Positions 59,512 to 64,000 of a DNA stretch of 64,000 nucleotides are shown piece after piece. How positions within the stretch are numbered: position 1 is the first letter of the stretch; every line of letters starts with the position of its first letter. Origin of the DNA: Cycas panzhihuaensis (lineage: Eukaryota; Cycadophyta); the NCBI GenBank assembly GCA_023213395.1, contig CM041465.1, positions 143,165,741-143,229,740 on the forward strand, in the 5' to 3' direction. Made by a program: the position numbers and the translations under genes. A model generated the notes under the pieces. That model did no database searches and was not told the DNA's origin. It saw only the letters and a list, made by a program, of their open reading frames with translations.

Positions 59512-59700
59512 AAAACAGAAGATTCCTATAAATTCTTTGCTTAGAATATTACTTATGGCACCATTTATCCTCAGGGAATTCTCATCAATGGTCAGTTTCT
59601 AAGACCTCAAATCGATTCTGTAACAAATGATAACATAGTTGTGAATGTGTTCAATAGTTTAGACCACCTTCCTCTCTACTTGGTTTCATTCCACTTTGAG
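59512..59700 (+). pseudogene. SKU5-similar (SKS) multicopper oxidase fragment, captured in M
   Basis: Reads TEDSYKFFA, stop, NITYGTIYPQGILINGQF, PQIDSVTNDNIVVNVFNSLD: the N-terminal first cupredoxin domain of plant SKU5/SKS proteins, which are secreted, often GPI-linked multicopper oxidase relatives. One TAG replaces a conserved W, and about five residues are missing between YP and Q relative to the family. Similarity ends after FNSLD; a GTAAGT follows at about 59704, so an intron border may have been captured. Confidence 0.75.
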
Positions 59701-60699
59701 TTGTAAGTACATATATGTTCACTATAGTTTTTATCTTCACAAGGAAGAAATGATGAGATAGCAACATCAAGGTGATTGCCTATATTTAGTAACTATTGTA
59801 ATGGTGGATGCACTATGAATAAGAAATGTTGTTTCAAAAAATAATTCTACCAATAACAAAGACAAGTTCACCAAAAAAACTTGATTCATATGGCTATTTT
59901 TGTACTTTTAACAAAACCACAATGAACTTAAAAAAATTTCTAAATATTTTGATAGAAATATATCAAGCACATAAAATGCATGTATATATACTTGAGATCT
60001 TTTTAGAATAAAAAATATCAAAAATAGATAATATGTTGCAGATATATCAAAAATATATATTTAAATCTGAAAAGGAAATTGAAGAACCTAGAAAAATGCA
60101 ACTGTAGTAGACTTATAGCAGTGAAATCTGTTGTATATCTTCTTCAGAAGGTTGAATATGCCTAAATAATTATCGATCTAGTAATGTAGTTGATTTGTAG
60201 ATGAAAAATAGGCTTCAAAAGCTTTTAGTAGATATCTGTAGAATATACTTCTTTAGAAAGTTGAATATGCTCCAAAGATTATAGATCTATAAAAAACTTG
60301 AAAATGTAGTCAAAATATGTGATAAAAAAATATAGATATGAAAAGAAATATAGCAGATCTGAACTAAATGTTACAGATCTGAAATAACTATGCCATAAAA
60401 TATTGTAATACTTCCTGAAATAAACAGATTTGAAGTAAAAACTAGTAGATCTAAAAAAACTTGTATAAATATTACACATCTGACATAAGTATGGCAGATC
60501 TATAGATAGATATTGTAGATCTAAATGAATATACTAGAAAAATGGTTAAATAACTACTAAAACAAGAAGATCTGTAGTAAAATATAGCAGATATGAGAAA
60601 ATATTAAATATTTGAACAAAATAATTATCAAATATTTATTAAAGTGAGTAGATCTATAGACTATGTAGCAGATCTGAAGTGAAATGTAGTAGATCTTAA
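59701..60699. other. AT-rich internal sequence of M leading into AGATCT-rich repeats
   Basis: No protein motif. From about 60280 words like AGATCTGAA and GCAGATCT recur every few tens of bases, a diverged start of the array that is clearer from 60700. Confidence 0.5.
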
Positions 60700-61260
60700 A
60701 GAAAACTTATATGAATCTTATTTGCAGCTGAAAAACTTCACAGATCTGTGAAAAATATTAGATAAAATAGATAAATATACTTGAAAAACTATGAAATATT
60801 TGATAAAATCTATAGATCTAAAAAATAATATAACTCAAATATGAGAAAAAACTTGAATAAATATAGCTTGCTACTAAAATCTATTAATCTCCTTCATAGA
60901 TCTGGAAATATAGCTAAGAATTTGCCAAAAAATGGTGAAATATATGATAAAAAAATGTAGATCTGAAGAAATATAGTTTAAATATGAGAAAAACTTAAGT
61001 AAGTTTTGCATGCAGCTATAATCCTACACAGATTTGTAAAAATATAGGATAAATAGATATCAATCTACTTGGAAAATGCTAGATATTTGATAAAAAAATT
61101 ATAGATCTAAGAAAATATATCACAAATATGAAGAAAACTTGTATAAATCTTACATGCAACCAAAAATCCTTCACAAATCTTTGAAAAAATGTAGCTTGTA
61201 GCTGAAATATGCTGATCTTCTTCGTAGATCTGGAAATATAGATAAGAATTTGCCAAAAAA
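60700..61260. repeat. Degenerate tandem array, ~145-bp units (~328-bp higher-order repeat)
   Basis: Units start near 60703, 60848, 60982 and 61132, each with AAACTT..AT(A/G)AAT, an AGATCT/AGATTT core and a GATAAAAAA..TAGATCT end. A longer repeat is shown by AGATCTGGAAATATAG and GAATTTGCCAAAAAATGGTG at 60898 and 61226 (period 328). Confidence 0.7.
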
Positions 61261-61261
61261 T

Positions 61262-61335
61262 GGTGAAATATATAATATATATATATATGTATATATATAT
61301 ATACATATATATATGTATATATATATATATGTATA

Positions 61336-61375
<40 letters not shown>

Positions 61376-61376
61376 C

Positions 61377-61473
<97 letters not shown>

Positions 61474-61484
61474 TATATATATAA
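61262..61484. repeat. (TA)n tract with (AC)n run
   Basis: About 220 bp of mainly alternating TA with occasional GT steps, then CACACACACACACACACACA at about 61455-61474. It appears to have grown within the tandem array, which continues after it. Confidence 0.9.
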
Positions 61485-61770
61485 AGAAATATAACTAAAA
61501 TCTAAAACAAAACTTGGATAAATATGGCTTGTTACTGAAATCCTTCACAAATTTACACAAATCTATAAAAAATCTAAAATATCTCCGTTATTTATCAAAT
61601 ATAACTTAATAATAAGTAAATCTTGATGAAAAATATATGAAACTGTTGGAAAAATTATGCAGAAAATAAGTATAACCAGTATTTTGCTTCCTTGAGTAAA
61701 TCTACCTCAAAATCTTCTTGCTTCTTTGAAAAATTTTAATAGGCTAGTAATCGATTGCTCTGTTCCTAAA

Positions 61771-62273
61771 TGTAGGAAAATAATGGAGCCCCAAGTAGCT
61801 CTGATACTAGATGTTGAAAAAAATATGGAGCTAAGCTATGCTCTCATACCACATGAAGGAAAAATAATAGCAAGGAGAATATAGTAGAACATAGAATAAA
61901 CTTCAATAGATCAATACAAATCTTCAATACATCAATGTTATAATGTAGCATAAACCATGAAAGCATTGTATTCAATCCATTGTGAGAAGTGAGCATTACA
62001 AATTTCCTAAATAAGGGCGATGTCTAAAGACCCCAAGGTTGCACACCCCTCAATATTTATAATTTGGGGGAGGAGGGAAACTTCTCAACCCTTGAATTCG
62101 AAATAATAATAAAACAATATTAACTTAACTCAAATGAAACTAACTTGAATCAAAGTTAAACTTACATTAACTTACCTCGACATGTTGAGCATCACATATC
62201 TAAATTGAGGTTGATGAGCTGTACAATCCTGGTTGGAAAGGTAGGAGTGGAGTGATGACGATTAACTCTAACA
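61771..62273 (-). repeat. 5' LTR of element M
   Basis: Plus-strand text TGTAGGAAAATAATGG to TTAACTCTAACA. It pairs with 55187-55696. On the minus strand, sequence after its end (61770 downward) reads TTTAGGAACAGAGCAATCG, a mutated TGGTATCAGAGC-type primer site. Confidence 0.85.
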
Positions 62274-62278
62274 TAGTT

Positions 62279-62932
62279 AATTAACTATGATGCTTCACTT
62301 TATGTTACTCCCCATAGGAAGTGCTTTTGTGAATATATAAATATTGATGGAGGTGAAGTATTTCTTAGGGATCATTACCTATATAAAATTTTGATTCGTA
62401 AAAGGGTGAAGGTTTGATTTGGAGATGGAAGGGTTAAAACTATCCTTAATATGAGTCATATTACTAGTCTAGCTATGAGTCTATTGTCTGTTAGTTAATT
62501 AGGTGATGGAGGAATAGAAGTGATTTTCAATAAAAATAGTTATAAAATGGTTCAAAGAGAATTGTTATTAGTAAGAGGGGTTTGATTTGGAATACTATAT
62601 AAGCTTGATGCAAGCACGGTGTGTGCTAGTAGTTGTAATATAGATATTATAGAAAGTAGCAATAATAAAGATAAGACTTAAGTATTATTTACTAGTAAAA
62701 CTATGTTGTGGCATCAAAGATTAGGCCATATTAAAGAGAAATATCTCCGTGATTTATTCTCTAAAGGTATAGCAGAATACATCTCTAGAATTAATGGCTC
62801 CTTTGATTTTGGTTTCTGTGAGCATTATGTGTATGGAAAACAGTATCAAGTTAGTTTTCCTTTAAGCTTGAAGAGAGCAAAGGATATTCTGTAATTAGTG
62901 CATAGTGATGTTTTTGTACCTATTGATATATC
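62279..62932 (+). pseudogene. copia 3 protease and GAG-pre-integrase
   Basis: Continues copia 3 after M. The first codons cover a mutated protease active site and lead to LYVTPHRKCFCEYINIDGGE. The pre-integrase part is clear at 62703-62894: MLWHQRLGHIKEKYLRDLFS, then FCEHYVYGKQYQVSF and the start of integrase LVHSDVF. It is cut by M2 at 62933. Confidence 0.85.
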
Positions 62933-63324
62933 TGTAGAAAATAAAATGCATGAAGAACAGGGAAGAACATAAAAGAGATAATCAAAACTTCAATACATCA
63001 TTATTGCATAGTAGCATAAACACATAAAACTTGTATATTTAATTCATTTTGTGAAGAGAGTAATACAAATGTCCACAATGAAAGTAGTATCTAAAGACAC
63101 CAGGGTTACACACCCCTCAAATTATATAGTTTGGGAGAGGAGGGAAACTCCTTAACCTCTAAAATTCAAATAATAATAAAATAATATAAACTTAACTCAA
63201 ATTAATTAAACTTACCTTATACTTACCTACAAATGTTGAGCACCCACATGTGTAAATTGATGAAGATGAGGTGTGCACTCCTAGTTAGAAAGTAGGAGAG
63301 GGGTGATGACTATCAACCCCAACA
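62933..63324 (-). repeat. 3' LTR of element M2
   Basis: Plus-strand TGTAGAAAATAAAATGC to CAACCCCAACA. It matches M's LTRs through AGACACCAGGGTTACACACCCCTCA and GGGAGAGGAGGGAAACTCC, shorter by about 110 bp at the cassette end. Confidence 0.8.
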
Positions 63325-64000
63325 TTCTCCCCCTTAATGATCATCATGAACAATGTCTTCTCTTTAAACTTATCAAATTTATATTTGAAAGAAACTTTAA
63401 AATTCTTTCTCTTAACTTGATCTTTATCAACTTGCTTTATTCTTATGGTAATATATGTTCTTTTACCATGGAGTGGTACAAAAAAAATGTAAGTAAAGTG
63501 TAAAATTCTAGTGTAAATGAAGCTTGATTGAAATATTGATGTATGGCTGTAACTTTGACTTTGTCAATTGGAACATTAAGAAAACTTTGAACTTGAACTT
63601 TATCTTTTGTATTGTGAACAACTGTCATATCATCATATCTCTCCTCTATCATATCATAAGATTCATTCTCCCCCTCAAATGGAGGATCAAATTCTTGTGC
63701 AATATGTTGATCATACATTTGATCTAAATCTTCTTTGGTATTTTCATTATAATCTACCTGTTCTAGCACCTATCTCACATGCTTAATAAAATCAACATCA
63801 AATACATTGAGGGTATCTCCCCCATAAGTAGAAATCAATACATCTCATACAGATTTAGAAGTAGTTAATTCACAAACTTTAGAAAAAATATCATCATTAA
63901 TAGTACAAAATAATATCTCTAAGACTTCATTATCCTTTCTAAAATTTTCTTTAATACTAAGATCACATTCATATTATAAATATTTCTAAAGATCATGTGT
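62933..64000 (-). mobile_element. Element M2, second member of the M family, runs off the window
   Basis: LTR 62933-63324 (about 392 bp), then internal sequence 63325-64000 that aligns with 55697-56330 of M. The same CTCCCCCTTAATG polypurine (complement) follows the LTR. A 108-codon minus frame (63769-63443; rich in acidic residues) corresponds to the broken frame in M. The cassette repeats at the LTR end of M are absent here. Confidence 0.8.

Larger units (their letters stand above)
55187..62273 (-). mobile_element. Non-autonomous LTR element M (minus strand) carrying captured host gene fragments
   Basis: LTRs 55187-55696 and 61771-62273 are close copies. The target duplicate is TGGTT (55182-55186) / TAGTT (62274-62278). 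Minus orientation follows from a polypurine tract read as AAGGGGGAGAA on the minus strand next to 55696 and a primer-site-like stretch next to 61771. Inside there is only a gag-like remnant (56409 down to about 56185); no protease, integrase or RT was found. The rest is AT-rich DNA, a GC-rich island with fragments of four plant genes (58218-59690), and a tandem array. M2 at 62933 is a second copy of the family. The layout recalls non-autonomous LTR elements that keep gag or no genes (TR-GAG/LARD type). Confidence 0.85.
53778..64000 (+). mobile_element. Copia element (copia 3), split by M and M2, 3' end outside the window
   Basis: 5' LTR 53778-54242, PBS TTTGGTATTAGAGC, gag to 55186, then element M (55187-62273), protease and pre-integrase (62279-62932), then element M2 to the end. 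Joining 55186 to 62279 keeps the copia order and places the protease start exactly at the junction, which supports the reading. RT and the 3' LTR must lie beyond 64000. Confidence 0.8.

Noticed and set aside
60700-61260. Inverted-repeat DNA transposon
   Set aside because: AGATCT is its own reverse complement, which creates apparent inversions; the repeats are direct and no terminal inverted pair was found.
61079-61498. Long overlapping reading frames of I/Y/H on both strands
   Set aside because: They arise from the (TA)n and (AC)n tracts; simple repeats without stops are not genes.

Overview
This window looks like intergenic DNA from a large, repeat-rich plant nuclear genome. It is built almost entirely from LTR retrotransposons nested in one another, most of them old and full of stop codons, with no intact host gene visible. 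The captured gene fragments (PPR, vacuolar amino acid transporter, SKU5-like oxidase, calmodulin) and the Tat-type archaeal-like RNase H both point to a land plant. The depth of nesting and decay would suit a gymnosperm or another giant-genome seed plant, but that is inference; I cannot name the species.

Layout. (1) 1-14884: GC-rich 3' part of a Tat-like Ty3/gypsy element A (RNase H, polypurine tract, 3' LTR). Its LTR is split by a complete related element B (3247-14140) that has lost nearly all of RT, RNase H and integrase. (2) 14885 to about 19150: pol and presumed 3' LTR of a second gypsy element, apparently the target into which A inserted. (3) About 20048-20434: 3' end and LTR of a copia element. 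(4) 20476-45446: I reconstruct one minus-strand Tat-like gypsy element, T1, with LTRs of about 905 bp at each end. It is interrupted by a solo LTR (20582-21127), a full copia element (21576-30227, 454-bp LTRs, TSD CTTAC) and a chromodomain gypsy element (about 37438-44139). (5) 46430-49250: a very decayed plus-strand gypsy pol. (6) 51390-53260: T2, a truncated paralogue of T1. (7) 53778-64000: a copia element split twice by members of one minus-strand non-autonomous LTR family, M (55187-62273) and M2 (62933 to the end).

The main point of interest is gene capture. Element M carries fragments of at least four unrelated plant genes side by side on the strand opposite to its own: an AVT6-like amino acid transporter, a PPR protein, a calmodulin EF-hand and an SKU5-similar multicopper oxidase. 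The copia element at 21576-30227 carries, between its PBS and gag, an antisense stretch of an RBM34-like protein with two RRM domains. None of the retroelement genes looks able to make a full protein. The longest clean coding stretch of recognisable function is the RNase H of element A (443-865).

Reading frames were followed by eye and by family motifs. Element borders rest on LTR pairs, PBS/PPT motifs and target-site duplications where I found them. Borders given as 'about' are uncertain by tens of bases, or more where stated.
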